Below, piece after piece: positions 1 to 12,266 of a stretch of 64,000 nucleotides of DNA (position 1 is its first letter; each line of letters opens with the position of its first letter). The notes beneath the pieces were generated by a model. The model searched no databases and was not told the origin of the DNA. It saw only the letters and a list, made by a program, of their open reading frames with translations. This stretch comes from Anisus vortex (Eukaryota; Mollusca; Gastropoda; Planorbidae), in NCBI GenBank assembly GCA_949126835.1, contig OX421507.1, forward strand, positions 7,042,605 to 7,106,604, written 5' to 3'. A program made the translations under genes and the position numbers.

Positions 1-3000
1 TGATGTTTCATCCCAATTTGAAGTACATCCCAGTCAGGGATCAATGTTAAATATTGATGTTACATCAGATGAATATGGACCAGCTAGTCAGGGATCACTG
101 TTAAACATTGATGTTACCTCAGTTGAAGATGAACCAGCTAATCGGGGATCAAAGTTAAACATTGATGTTTCATCGAAAGAACATGAACCAGCTAGTCAGG
201 TATCAATGTTAAACATTGATGTTACCTCAGTTGAAGATGTACCAGCTAATCAGGGATCGATGTTAAGCATTGATGTTACTTCAGTTGAAGATGAACCAGC
301 TAATGAAGGATCATTGTGTAACATTCTTGTTAAATCAGAAAAGCTACCAACCACTCATCTACCATTGTTAACCAATGATTTCACATCAGATGAAGATGAA
401 CCAGCTAGTCAGGGATCCCTGTACAGCATCGATAATAGATTCACAGAAAATGCACCAATCCTTCAGGGATCACGGTTGAACATTTGTGTTAAATCCGATG
501 AAGACATAATATGTACAAGCCTTGTTGGATCATGGTTAAATATTGATGTTACATCTGATGATGAAGTACCAGTTAGTCAAGGATCGACGTTCAACTTGGA
601 TGATACCTCAAATGAAGATGCTACAGCCAGCTTAGCAGCCAGTGAAATGACCGTCCTAAACAATGAGGGCATGTCAGGTATCATTGGGAAGCCCAATACT
701 ATCAGGGCAGCACACGAGAGATCACTGCCAAATGATGAACTGTTTTTACACTGTTCATTAGAATATAACAGGCATGTGCAAAATAGTGGAGTGGAATCAA
801 ACATTGTTACACCTGACATCCCAGCCGGAAACATCTCTGCCCCATCCCCCAAGTATGGTCGCAAATCGCCGCTGAACAATAATGCTATTTTTAGTTACAA
901 CGTGCCGACCCCTCAGGGATCCGTTCTAAGCACAAGCAGTAGGGCTGAACCTGGTCTCGGCACCCCGCAGAGTAGTAGGGCCATACTGTACAGGTGTCTG
1001 CCCACGGGGCGCGGGTTGAGGGTGGGCAAAGATGTTTCCTTGATTGATGATGTGCTGGGTAACGGGAGGTATATTCTAGACAAAGATGTCAATTTGTCCG
1101 ATGGCCTGCTAGCCAGCGAGGGAGCCTCTCTTAAAACGGGAGACGCGGCAGATAGCACCGGATCCCCAGACAGCAAAGGAAAGACTGGTGCCAAGTTGCT
1201 ATCGTGTGTGGAAACCCGTGAAAGCACCACGGACGTCATGATGAACGGTGATGGGCCAGCTTGTGCTCAAATCACGTCACAAAGCTATGTTTCCAATAAT
1301 CCAGGACATTTGCAGAGCGTGGGTACCCAAGTGAGCTTTTTCGTAAAGGGCAACCTGCCGAGTGAGCCCTGCCGATGTGACGGTGAAGCTGCGTGCCACA
1401 GGCCCAAGAACTCAGAGATGTGGGGGCTCATGAAAAACCGATGCAAAAAGACCAACGGGCAGCCAAGCTACAGCACCAGACTGCGTCCCCACAGGGAGTA
1501 TAGAAGCGGGGCCTTGGATCAGACAAAGTACGCAGAGGAAAGAGCAAAAGCGGGTAACGTGTTGGTACGCAAAACCGCCATCCGAGATTCGACTTTTTCT
1601 GTACTCTCGAACTCGCCAGATTCGGCAGATAGCGCCTCGTACGCTCTGGGGTTTTCTCATATTCCCCACAAGGCCCCGGGGATTTCCACACGTGAAGTTG
1701 ATGTCTCCAAAACTTCTTCACCTGGCTTGTGCAAGTTGTTCGTGGGTTGGTTTTGGGACATGCTGATAGGACTTTGCAGGATGCTGGTTAGACATTTTGC
1801 GTCTTTTGCTTGCTTTCCGCCAAAGCTGTGTGAAAGCGATGATGTGAGTCTGGACAGTAACCTGATGACCACCGGGATGGCCATTGACGATCGTAATTTT
1901 GCCTTTTGCAAGATGGATGGTAAACAGACGAGAGCCGTCTGTGTGAACGGTCATTTGGGTGATAGAGTACATTGCTCACTTGCAACTGGGCCTGATCAAG
2001 GGATTAATGTGGTGAGCCATGATTTCGGAGAGGGCGATGGGCGAAACATCGTCAGTAGCTCTAGGATCTGGGCCCAGAGAGCAAAACCCATGAGGCCTGG
2101 CTCCGTTAAGCCTACAGCTGGCTCTCCATGCTTAGGCGCCCTTCAGGGCAACTCCAACAACAACAGCAGTCAGGTCCACGACCAAGGCAGCAGCTTTCAA
2201 ATAGACAGGATGAGGCTGAAGATGGGCGACCCCTTGTCCGGCACGAGTCACCCTCTGCCCAAGATGAAAAACAGCCTCCCTCCCTTGCTGGTCAACAAGA
2301 AAAACCTCCAGTGCCTGAGGCAGTCTTCGGCGGCGGCACCCAAGAAGCTCATCCAGGTGGGGAACCTCCCAACCCTGCCCGGCCATTCCACGGTTAGAGA
2401 CATCATGACGTGTGGCGACACGGAGTCTTCCGCCAAGGTCGACATTCAGAGGCCCCCAGGCTCGATCGCCAAAGGAGGGTTCTCGGCCTTGTCTCCGAGG
2501 CGTCAGGCCGCCAACAAGCTGGGCGGGGACACGACAGGGGACTCTCCCGCCCTTAACAAGACGCACTGCGAAGGAACGAGCGCCGACGATGGCAAAGATG
2601 GGAGCAGTGGCGTCGGCGGGAAAGACGGGCCGAGGCAGCAGAGCGGGGGCTGCCCCCAGGAGTCGTCGTCGGGGGGCTGGGGCCCGGGCAGGCCGTGCAC
2701 GATCGAGACCTTGAGCGAGGTGGTGATCGGGGGCGTCACCGAGCACATGTTCAATGAGCTGATGGAGAAGGGGAGGCCACATCCCTCGTCATGCGCCGCC
2801 CAACAGGGCGTGGCCAGGCGGCCCCGGGCGAGCAACGCACAGCACGAGGTGACCAGCTGCGACAACGACGAAGACTCCGAGTCCGACTCTGACTCCGAGA
2901 CGGAGGATGAGGACGATGAGGAGGACGAAGAAGAGGAGGAGGAGGAAAACGAAGAGGGTCGCAGCAGCCCCGACATGCCCCCTTGGGTGCTGAGGACAGG

Positions 3001-3116
3001 GTGCCTGGACGACTACCTCAACGAGTGCGACGCCGCGGGTGCCGTGGACGAGTCCGATGATGACAGGATGGTCGCGCCCAAGCTAGTGGTGAAACAAATC
3101 AAGATGTCGGTCAAAG
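1..3116 (+). CDS. TTLL10: TTLL10-like gene, long 5' coding exon (partial at left edge)
   Basis: One reading frame is open from base 2 for 1,038 codons, so the exon continues left of the window and the true start is not visible. The ATG at 44 lies inside a repeat and is not a credible start. In order it encodes 18-residue repeats (bases 2-643), a long Ser/Gly-rich linker, a short aromatic and Cys-rich patch (about 1720-1835, with FVGWFWDMLIGLCRML), an acidic D/E/S run (2861-2957), and a segment with PPWVLRTGCLDDYLNECD. A donor AAAG|GTGAGT at 3117 ends it in phase 1; the codons beyond it are intron read-through. Phase 1 fits exon 2a at 29997. GC content rises along the exon. Most of it looks disordered and I recognise no enzyme domain. 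Linking it to the TTLL10 core is inferred from strand, phase and the absence of any other acceptor exon in the window; it could belong to a separate upstream gene. Confidence 0.65.
2..643 (+). repeat. In-frame 54-bp coding minisatellite
   Basis: About 12 copies of an 18-residue unit, consensus LNIDVTSDEDEPASQGS plus one variable residue, run in frame through the start of the exon. The best copies (44-313) are near identical; later ones vary in length (17-20 residues) and sequence but stay in frame. The array continues beyond the left edge. Confidence 0.9.
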
Positions 3117-4484
3117 GTGAGTTGCCACAGCGGCAGTTGTTTCTATTTTATTATGTTTCTCAGTCTATCTTTCTTCCCCGGCCAGACTCTCTGGCCTGCT
3201 CAAAACCCTCTCGGACATGCGTAACATCAAAACTAAAATAACATTGACGGCTTGCTCTATTTTTAGAGTTATATGTTCTTTTTTTTCGTGTGCAACCAAT
3301 AATGTCTGTCTCAAATTACTACGTTTAATGTTTCCGCTGCATATAACTTTCGATTTTAATTTTACTTTTTCACTGAGAAAATCATAGCAATTAAATAAAA
3401 CGGAAGTGTACAGTGCAAAAAGGTAACGGGAAATCAGAAAAGAAGTCATTCGAGTCATCAAATAGCAGAAATATTAAAGCAAGCGTTCCAACTTATAGTC
3501 TTTGGTAACATGAAGCAATAACTTGAAATAACTTTAATACATGTAGACAATCAACTTGTATACACCAGGGCTCTTGGAAATTAGAGTCTAAGTATATATC
3601 ATACCAATCAGTCGGCCACACTAACGACCTTAAGATTCTATCCCCCAACTGACCAGTACTCTATCCAAGATGTTTCTTCCTTATCGCCAAGGAGACTATA
3701 GTGCCCGTTCATTTTTTTTTTAAATCTCCCTTACCTCCATACGTCACAATACACATGCATTCAATTACTGTTCAATTATGTGCATTTTTGTGCGCATTAC
3801 TCTCTCTGTCTATCATTATAATATACGTATATACATGCCACAGTTGTAAAACATTCTCAACACACATCCCTGTTTTAATCGGGATTATTATATGTTCCTG
3901 GAAGCATTGCTTTTATGGGTATACATTCTAAACATTCAGATAACGTTTGACATAAGAAATGTTGTCGGTTTCTTTGAAAATTTTCCCACAGACATATTTT
4001 TTTGTAAAAAAAAGGGGTTTTAATTCATTTTTGGAATTTTGACAAGGTGACTCGATGACTTTTCAGCTTTATATTGCGCTTGTGTTGTTGTTGCTCTTGT
4101 TTTGTTATTGACGTATATTTGTTATTGTACAGTAAAAAAAAACAACACGTGGAAACCACGTTTTTCCCCCGTCGAAACGACGTGCCCCTGGGTATGTGTG
4201 TGTTTTTGTATTGTACCTTTTCTGACCAACTATGGCTACATGTGAAATAAACTTTTGTGTGATTTAGTGAGAGGGACCAAACATACTTTTGTTTTAAATG
4301 TAATCATGTGGGAACGTGTTGATCTTCTTCATTGCACTGTGAAGACCTCGTTAGACTTGAGGAAAAAGTCCACAGTTCAAGGGTGATTTCATTACGAATG
4401 CTCTGGGATTAAAGGTGTGCTTTAACTACTCATAAATATTTATTTTATAACATACAAACAAGAGTTATACACAGGCGACGGATG
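3117..4484. other. Intron 1, first segment: nothing coding
   Basis: AT-rich sequence directly after the donor of the long exon. It has T and A homopolymers and no ORF with coding character. I see no further element. Confidence 0.7.
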
Positions 4485-4740
4485 TGTAGCGATAAAGTAG
4501 CGTTCACCGGTTTCTGTGGTAATGGCCTGCTGGATGGGGGGGGGGGGGGGTTGTGTGACCATCACAATGCCAAACCGCCTTTACGTCGCCTCCCCCCCCC
4601 CCCCCCCAGCTAATGCCAGGTACCCATCAGAGCAATGTAGGCTCAAGGAACAAATCTCTTAGCCTTCACTAGGATTTTGAAGCCAGGGCGTTCGGTAAGC
4701 CAGTCGAACCCGTCGCCACTCGGCCACCATGCCCCTGACA
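4485..4740 (-). mobile_element. tRNA-derived SINE copy 1
   Basis: Reverse-strand copy of a dispersed family also seen at about 17.4, 24.4, 30.4, 34.9 and 37.5 kb. The recognisable blocks are the tRNA-like head with a B-box-like stretch (GTTCGAATCC type, degenerate here), the body with TACCTGGCATTAG, and the tail matching GAAACCGGTGAACGCTAC. Poly-G and poly-C runs (about 4537-4551 and 4590-4607) interrupt it. Confidence 0.75.
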
Positions 4741-6696
4741 CAAAACAAATGGCAGGACACGATCCCGGACACTGAGGTGCTGGCACAGACCAACAATCAC
4801 TATTTTTTTAAATAGATTTCTAAGTAGGATCGTTTATCATTTACCTAATATCACTTTGCGGCTTCATTAAAACAATTTTTTTTTTTTAGTATTTTCTGGT
4901 AGTCAGTAAATCAGAGCTAAAGCTAATCCTTTCATCTGGGCATACAAACGGCTTTGCATGCTACTAAAGTATCACTCGAGAAAACAGCAATTTTAATGTA
5001 GCGGTTATCGAATCAATGGTTCGGCTATGGATTCCACAAGCACACACACACACACCAAACACATACACGGAAAAGATTATTGCGTTTCATAAAATTGAGT
5101 ATCGCTGTATCGGGTTTACCCAATCAAGTCATTATTGAGAACCGTGCGTGATCAGCTCAATCAATAAATCAGGTCAATGAATCGATTGGTATATAAGTCT
5201 ATACTACTACTGCCGAGTTGTCATAAAAGACTCTACCTACACAGTCGGCCGATTCATGCGTGTGGAATATGCGGAAATTATATACTAGGAGAGAAGTGCT
5301 ACACACATCTCGGAGATTTGTGCTCGTTGCTTTTTCTTAATCGTTGCATTCAAAGTAGGCTAAACAGTCTTTCTAGGTCACTACAGCCATTGATTTCTGG
5401 GTTAACCCCCCCCCCCCCCTTCCCAAATCAGAGATATTTATATCGTTGATTTGCGAGGGGTGGAGGCCCTAGGAAAACTATGGCGTGGCGTCCTTAGCAA
5501 CAGGATAGAGTACTCTGTACTGTGGTCAGATTTCGCAACTAAGGACGCAAGGCCGCTAATCTACGACGGAATCGGCATGTTTTGCGTATGTGTGTGTTTG
5601 TAAGTTTGTGTCTGTGTGAAGGATTGTACCGGTATATGTGTGTGTGTGTGTGTAAGTTTGTGTGTGTAGTCTTGAATGTGTGCGTGTGTATGTGTTTTTT
5701 CTCTTTTTTGGAGATACTTAAGTACTTGGAGTGGGGAAACCAATACTACAATACAAGAATAGATAGTATCTTCCAGAGAAGGTCTAGTCATCTTGAGGTG
5801 CCTTTTACCAAATATTATATTACCAATACACAAATACACCCGCCTTAAGATTATACACACAATAGCACACATACACACACACATATATATATAGCCTATC
5901 TATATATATATATACCGCAAGGATGCTATTGGTCTTTCAATTTTGTCTATATCATTCCAACGCGGGTGACAATTGGTCTTATATTTTTGGATTATATCGT
6001 TCCTACTCGACTTGGTATTTAGTCCGCAGAAAAACACAGACTTGCTTTTTCGTATCGATCATAATCAACGGTCATTTGAGGATTTGGGTTGGAAGGGGTC
6101 GGGGGAGGCTACGTCAAAACAAAACAAAAAACTATTGTATTTGCGGTTATGGCTTTACGGCTTACCCCCCCCCCCCTCCCCATATATATAAATGTATATC
6201 TATAATGCTGGGGGAGAGGGTTGGTGGTTATGTAGATTTTATTGAGCTGTTCCAGAGGGTGTCATGGGACTTGGTGGCGCTGAAATAATGGCCATTGTTC
6301 TTGTGTCGGGCGTTTCCCACGTTGCACGCTTACACATATACAGTACACTCAGTTGTATACAGCGGACGTTTAGCTTAGTATATAGTGTACACAGCTGTGT
6401 CACCAAATGCTCAGCCAACAAACTCGATAATCTTTTATATAGAATGGTGGGGGGTGTCCGTAGCGATATACGAGATAAACCGTTAACTGTTAACCATTTT
6501 GCCGGAAAGGAGGGACAGAATAACATCTACTCTATATCAGTGAGTGCTGCCCCCCGCCCCCCTCGTTGCTTTAACGCTGCAGCGCCAACGGGAATGACCT
6601 CTCTCGTATAGTTCCATGAATACAGTGCGCGCTATTTTGTTTGCGTCTGCTCATGGGCGCCCTGACCCCCCCCCCCACGCACACACAAATATACAT
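4741..6696. other. Intron 1, second segment: low-complexity DNA
   Basis: Holds (CA)n near 5040-5055, (GT)n-rich sequence at 5585-5695, (TA)n near 5882-5912 and several C or G homopolymers. Short ORFs cross these runs without coding character. Confidence 0.65.
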
Positions 6697-6704
6697 CAAT
6701 ACAG

Positions 6705-7181
6705 TAGAGGGCGACCGAATTTCGGTTTCGGTTTCAGCGCCGAAAGTAGGCAAATGTCTTCTTTCTGTGGAGTTGTTTCGGTTTCGGTCGAAGCCAAAAC
6801 GTTTGCTTTCGGTTTCGGCCGAAACTGATATTGACTTTCGGTCATTAGCCGAATATCTATTTTAGCTTTCAAAAATTCAGACTGCAACGCTAGTGCTGCA
6901 TCTTTTACTCTGCTTATTGATAATTCTGAATAAAATGATCTATAATACATGTATATAGGCCTACAACTGTGTAGTACATGTTCTACGGTTTATGTGAATA
7001 GAGTAGGCCTACCCATTAACTAGTTATTATTACACACAAATTTGAAGTCTTTAAACACATTTTTGTTAGGCAATTTCGGTTTATCTTTCGACCGAAGGTG
7101 TAATGAAACTTTCGGTTTCGGCCGAAAGTCAATTTATAACTTTCGGTATGGTTTCCTTTTTTTTTTCGCGCTCGGCCTCTG
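6705..7181. mobile_element. hAT-type MITE with TTTCGG motifs
   Basis: A 477-bp element flanked by a perfect 8-bp direct duplication CAATACAG (6697-6704 and 7182-7189), the target length typical of hAT transposons. The ends are inverted: TAGAGGGCGA on the left, CAGAGGCCGA as the reverse complement on the right. Inside are repeated and inverted TTTCGG/CCGAAA motifs, including the palindrome-like TTTCGGCCGAAA. There is no transposase ORF, so it is non-autonomous. Confidence 0.75.
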
Positions 7182-7189
7182 CAATACAG

Positions 7190-9182
7190 TCTAATCAGAG
7201 TATCAGAGCCCGATAAATAGGTGATCGTATTGTCTAGTGAGGACTCGAAGGCCCACAAATCTCGTGGTGCAGATGAAAGTAGCTTGAAGCAACAGGGGGC
7301 TGTTGTTGTTTGTGTTGCAGTTTTTCCGTTTGAGGGTGAGGGAGGGGAGAAAGCTATAGATTAGTTTTAGTGCGATTGAAATCACAAAAGGAGTAGGGGT
7401 GGAATTAAGAGAGAGGGGGGGGGGGGAAGAGACTAGTTAGTCTCGTGAAATTGAAATGTCCCAGCCTTTAGAATAGCTGAATCGATCGTCGTGCAGCTTA
7501 TCAGTAATTGGAGTCAACACGTTTATTCCAATACGGGCGTTTTGTTTTTAGAGGGTGGTGGCTTGTTTTTGTGTGTGTTTTTTTTAAAGCAAGGTTCTTG
7601 GTTTATCAACAGCCAACTTTCCCGTTAACAAGGCTGCAGAGCGAACTGCGGTTCCATGTAGCCGGCTGTCTATTCTAATCGGTGCTTGGAAGTTTACTTG
7701 TTACTGATCTATTATATATCTGCGGTTGTTTGTTTGATTATGTTGTTACATGTTATGGAGCCGTATATCAGCTATGGCTTTTATTTATGTTCGGTACCTT
7801 CGAGTAGAGAACGCAAGCTATGTGCCTTGTTTATTCCTGCCCTCCCCCTCCCCCCCCCCGCACACTTCTCCCCAATTGCTCCTCGACCCCCCCCCCCCAA
7901 AAAAAAAAGTTGTTCCCCCTGGCGCCCCTGTGTTTACAACCGAGTCCCCGCAATCGTCGGTAGGGGAGGGGGGGGGTGAAGTGTGCGGGTGAAGGAGTTG
8001 GTTACTTATGCCGTTTTATTGATTACTGTATAGCTAAGCATTGGATCTTTCTCGTCTCTCTGTGTTTGTGGATCAGGGGCAGCCGGTGTTCAGGGGGCAG
8101 CCGGTGTTCAGGGGGCCTGTGCTAGATCACCAGCCGCTTGTCATTCTGTTTATATACATTCTTGTTGTTGTCGTTGTCCGTTGCGTCACTTTTTTCTGTA
8201 GTAAGAAGACCGGGCAGATTTTCATTTCCCTGCACACAAGTTGCCTGTTTTGTTCGTGGGATTGTTTTATTAGCTCGACTGGTAGACTCAAATTGTTTGA
8301 GATATTCTTACATGGTTTGATTGATCGCGGGAAACGGTACAGTGCTGTGCGTGTATTTCTGGACTTAGCTTTATGTTTTTTTTTTTTTTTTGTTGTTTTT
8401 TTTGTTATTCGCAAGGATGCTACTGTTTATGTTGTGATGAATTTCTTAGGTTTACATTTCACATCTCTATGTGTGCTAAGTTTAATATTGAAAATTAGAT
8501 ATTTGACTTTCTCTATAGATCTGTTAGCTTTTTATTTTATTTTTATTTATTTATTTTTTTGTTTTTTTGTTTTTTGTGGTAATCTCACTGATTGGCCGCT
8601 CGGATTAATGTTAAAACTTAGAAAAAGAGCTTCAAATGTGTAGGCCTACATATGTAGCTGATTGTTTATTTACAAAGCAGTTCTTTTTACACGTGTATTT
8701 AATAAATTCTTTTAGGCAATTATATAAAAATATCACATGGTATAACTAATTGATTTGCGAACGAAAAACGACCATTTCTTGAGCCATACGCTTTATAAAA
8801 ATCCTTTATATTAACTTTTTTTGCGTGTATGAAGCATGATGTATGAAAGGTTAATTATAACTCACTTTCCGCCATGCTATCGAGCTTAAACTTTGCACAT
8901 AGTCGTGTTTCATTTGACAACACAATCTTTCACATTTTCAGCTACATTTCTCTACGCTATAGGATTGCCATATCTAGCTGGAACCTCGTCGGGATACTCA
9001 CAGAGTTGGGGGTGTAGAAATGTAGTAAAAAAATTAATTTAATATAATTACTTTTTAAATTTAGAACACAATTACGTGGCAACAAAAGTGAGAGGTAGTT
9101 TCTAAGACACTATATTTTTGGGAAGATTTCACCTTAATCGGCAAGTGTTTTTTTCCCCTTTTATAAAACTTACTTAGGCTGC
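7190..9182. other. Intron 1, third segment: AT-rich, no gene seen
   Basis: Contains homopolymers near 7405-7430 and 7850-7910, a small direct duplication around CAGCCGGTGTTCAGGGGG at 8088-8120 and a T-rich stretch at 8370-8580. The 200-codon frame at 8041-8643 is T/Phe-rich, has no domain and is not taken as a gene. Confidence 0.6.
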
Positions 9183-9770
9183 ATTTACATCATAATTTCT
9201 CAACCTTTTTCGGCTCACCGCCCCCTTTTACATTTTTTTTCCGCTCACCGCCCTCCAACATAAATTTTAGCGGAAACATTTCTTAATTAAAGGGAGATAA
9301 TTAACCCGTTTCATTTGAGGTAATATATCCCTTTTTTTCTTTTATAAAAAAGTAAATGACTTGCATTTATAACTTTAAAATGATATGATACAACTGTAAA
9401 CTTATTTGAAAATTTTATAAAAATTATATGACTAAAGCATTTATATGAATATTTTAAAGCATTACAAAAACTACCCAGTTTGAATGATAACTACGTATCT
9501 ATACCGCCCAGCTATTGTGGTTACCTATTTACAAAAAATTCAAACGCATTAAATGACATCTCGGTAAAACAGATCAAAAGAGTAATATTAGCAGATGTTA
9601 ATGCGACAGTCCGGTGAACCAACTATGAAGACCGGACGGCCGCATACCGTATTTGCCAAATACTGACCTCTACTTCATCGAAAAGTCATTTCGATTCTTA
9701 TTTGTTCAATAATATGTATGCCTACTGTTGGGGGATATCAGATATTTAGTAGCACTTGGGTATACATCGT

Positions 9771-10396
9771 ATTACAGACCTCCTGTAGTATTAAATTTAA
9801 ATTAAGTGGTCTCGTTAAAGAGGTTGTAATAAATAACAAACAATATTAATTATTTGTAGCTAACTTACTTAATAAAAATTAAAATAATTTATTTAATAAA
9901 ACAACCCTTCAGACGATACCAATTTTAAAACAATTTATTTACTAAGTCAAATTAATATCAAAAGAAAAATAGAAAAGAAAAATCAACTCACGAATATCCT
10001 TACAACAGAATAAAACAACAATGTAATAATGCGTACAGGTACATAAAAGATACAATACAGCTCTGCCACTGATGCGCTTACAATATGCTTAAACCAAGAC
10101 TCAAGAATACTACATCGATGTAAAAACTTTTTTTCTATCACGCGAATCTCCTATATTTATACTATACATGTTAGAGATTTCTGGAATAAAAGTAGGCTAA
10201 GAATAACTCACAAAAATTGTCAACATCTCTTTCTAACATGTTCCAGACGGTGAAAGAATGATCTAGGTACACTCTAGTAAACAACAATTCTTGACGCGAC
10301 AGTAGCAGAGTTCAACTAGAGGTCAGGACTAAGGCCCTGGCAGTGGTGCAGTTAATTACATAGGAGGGAAACAAAATATAATCTAAACACATAACA
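9771..10396 (-). repeat. 3' LTR of the Gmr1-like element
   Basis: 626-bp direct copy of the 15870-16495 LTR, apparently identical. It directly follows the polypurine tract on the coding strand. Confidence 0.93.
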
Positions 10397-10406
10397 CCTC
10401 CCTCCT
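10397..10406 (-). promoter_or_regulatory. Polypurine tract
   Basis: AGGAGGGAGG on the - strand abuts the 3' LTR exactly, the expected place for plus-strand DNA priming. Confidence 0.8.
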
Positions 10407-10574
10407 AAAAATAAAAAGTTTACATTTAGTAAGAAATGTAAATCTTTTTACAGCTTAATTAAAAATGTATAAGATACACTAAATATACTGTAGTAGTACA
10501 TTAAACAGGATGTTACCGGATGTACAATAATAAACATAATAATAATAATTTAATTTTTTTTTTATATTTTTTTT

Positions 10575-12266
10575 CTAACAGCGGGATAATGTGTCAGCAA
10601 TAACATTATCAATGCCTTTGATATGTTGAATATTTAGATTATATTCCTGTAAAAATAAACTCCATCTTAACAATCGTTGATTTTTACAACTCATTTTGTG
10701 TAAAAATGTTAAAGGATTATGGTCTGTGAAAACCAGTACAGGTATATTTGAGCCCTTAACATAGAATTCAAATTGTTGAAGGGATAGGATAAGTCCTAAA
10801 CATTCTTTTTCTACAGTAGAGTAATTTCTTTGATGAGTATTAAACTTCTTAGAAAAGAAACATATTGGATGGTCTATATGAAGATTGTCTTCCTGAAAAA
10901 GAACAGCACCTATCCCAATGTCACTGGCATCTACTGCTAATTTAAAATGTTTTTGAAAATTAGGAGCCAATAGAATGGGAGATTGAGATAATACAACTTT
11001 AAGTTGTTCAAAGGCTTTTTGACAAGAATCTGTCCATAGAAATTTAACATTCTTTTTCAACAGATTTTTTAAAGGATTGGCAATTATGGAAAAGTTTTGG
11101 CAAAACTTTCTATAATAACCAGCCATTCCCAAAAATCTTCTGAGTTGTTTTCTATCAGTGGGAGTAGGGAGTGCTTTAATAGCTTCAACTTTAGCAGTGA
11201 CAGGTTTTATATGACCCTGACCCACAACATAACCCAAGTATTCTACATGAGCATGACAAAATTCACTCTTATTCAAATTAACAGTTAAATTGGCTTTTGA
11301 CAATTTTTCAAAAAGAGATCCTAACTGCTTAACATGATGTAAAAAATCTTTGCTGTAAATAATTACATCATCAATGTAGGCATTGCAATTCTCCTGGTCA
11401 GCAATGAGGTTATTAGTCATTCTTTGAAAAGTAGCAGGGGCATTTTTCATCCCAAAAGGCATAACCTTATATTGATACAACCAATCTGGTGTAACAAATG
11501 CTGATATTTCTTTGGCACGGTCTGATAGAGGTACCTGCCAATATCCTGATAATAAATCAATCTTGGTAATGTAGGTGGCATCACCAATACGATCAATAAG
11601 ATCATCAATTCTAGGAATTGGAAAGGAATCAGATTTTGTAAAAGTATTTACTTTCCTATAATCTGTACAGAATCTAAATGTTTTGTCTGGTTTAGGGATC
11701 AAAACACAAGGTGAGCTCCAATTGCTTGAGCTTGGTTCAATAATGTCATTATCAAGCATATACTTTATTTCAGATCTAAGAACTTCTAACTTTTCAGGAT
11801 TAACTCTATATGGGTGTTGCTTGACCGGAGTTGCATCACCAACATCAACATCATGTACAATTAAATTAGTCTTATTTGGCACATCAGGAAATATATTACA
11901 AAAATCCTTAATTACATTTTCAATTACAATCTTCTCTTTCAGTGGCAGATGTGACAGCTTTTGATCCAAATTTTTAAGTATAAAAGAATTTGGCAATTTG
12001 TACTGACCAAACTTCTCCTTTACAATATCAGGAGGAACAACAGGGGTTACATTTAAATTACACTGTACCTGGTCAGATACATTCTTGCTATCTGTTTCTG
12101 AATTTCTACTGACATACTTCTTTAACATATTTACATGGCAAAGTTGCCTTTTCTTTCTCCTGTCTGGAGTTTTAATAATATAATTTAAATCATTGACTTT
12201 TGATTCTATCTCATATGGACCAAAGTATCTAGCTTGTAATGGTTGACCAGGTAAAGGTAAAAATAC
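10575..12266 (-). CDS. GPY/F module, reverse transcriptase and RNase H of the LTR element
   Basis: Same frame as the upstream Gag-integrase ORF, resuming straight after its TAG; the first Met is at 12128. It starts with an integrase C-terminal GPY/F module (FGPYEI), then an RT with the TDYRKVN and YIDDVIIYS motifs (about 11364-11378), then RNase H (VDASDIGIG, about 10920; TDHNPL, about 10712). It ends ADTLSRC and stops at 10575. These domains copy the RNA genome into DNA and degrade the template. There is no internal stop or frameshift. With no obvious independent start, expression likely depends on passing or mutating out the TAG, or the copy relies on others. Confidence 0.88.
   Translation of the reverse strand, partial: VFLPLPGQPLQARYFGPYEIESKVNDLNYIIKTPDRRKKRQLCHVNMLKKYVSRNSETDSKNVSDQVQCNLNVTPVVPPDIVKEKFGQYKLPNSFILKNLDQKLSHLPLKEKIVIENVIKDFCNIFPDVPNKTNLIVHDVDVGDATPVKQHPYRVNPEKLEVLRSEIKYMLDNDIIEPSSSNWSSPCVLIPKPDKTFRFCTDYRKVNTFTKSDSFPIPRIDDLIDRIGDATYITKIDLLSGYWQVPLSDRAKEISAFVTPDWLYQYKVMPFGMKNAPATFQRMTNNLIADQENCNAYIDDVIIYSKDFLHHVKQLGSLFEKLSKANLTVNLNKSEFCHAHVEYLGYVVGQGHIKPVTAKVEAIKALPTPTDRKQLRRFLGMAGYYRKFCQNFSIIANPLKNLLKKNVKFLWTDSCQKAFEQLKVVLSQSPILLAPNFQKHFKLAVDASDIGIGAVLFQEDNLHIDHPICFFSKKFNTHQRNYSTVEKECLGLILSLQQFEFYVKGSNIPVLVFTDHNPLTFLHKMSCKNQRLLRWSLFLQEYNLNIQHIKGIDNVIADTLSRC

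Noticed and set aside
2132..2976. - strand ORFs of 216 and 157 codons opposite the long exon
   Set aside because: Shadows of the GC-rich + strand coding frame; the poly-Ser run is just the complement of the acidic run.
8041..8643. 200-codon + strand frame rich in Phe and Leu
   Set aside because: Driven by poly-T tracts; no domain and no convincing splice or start context.
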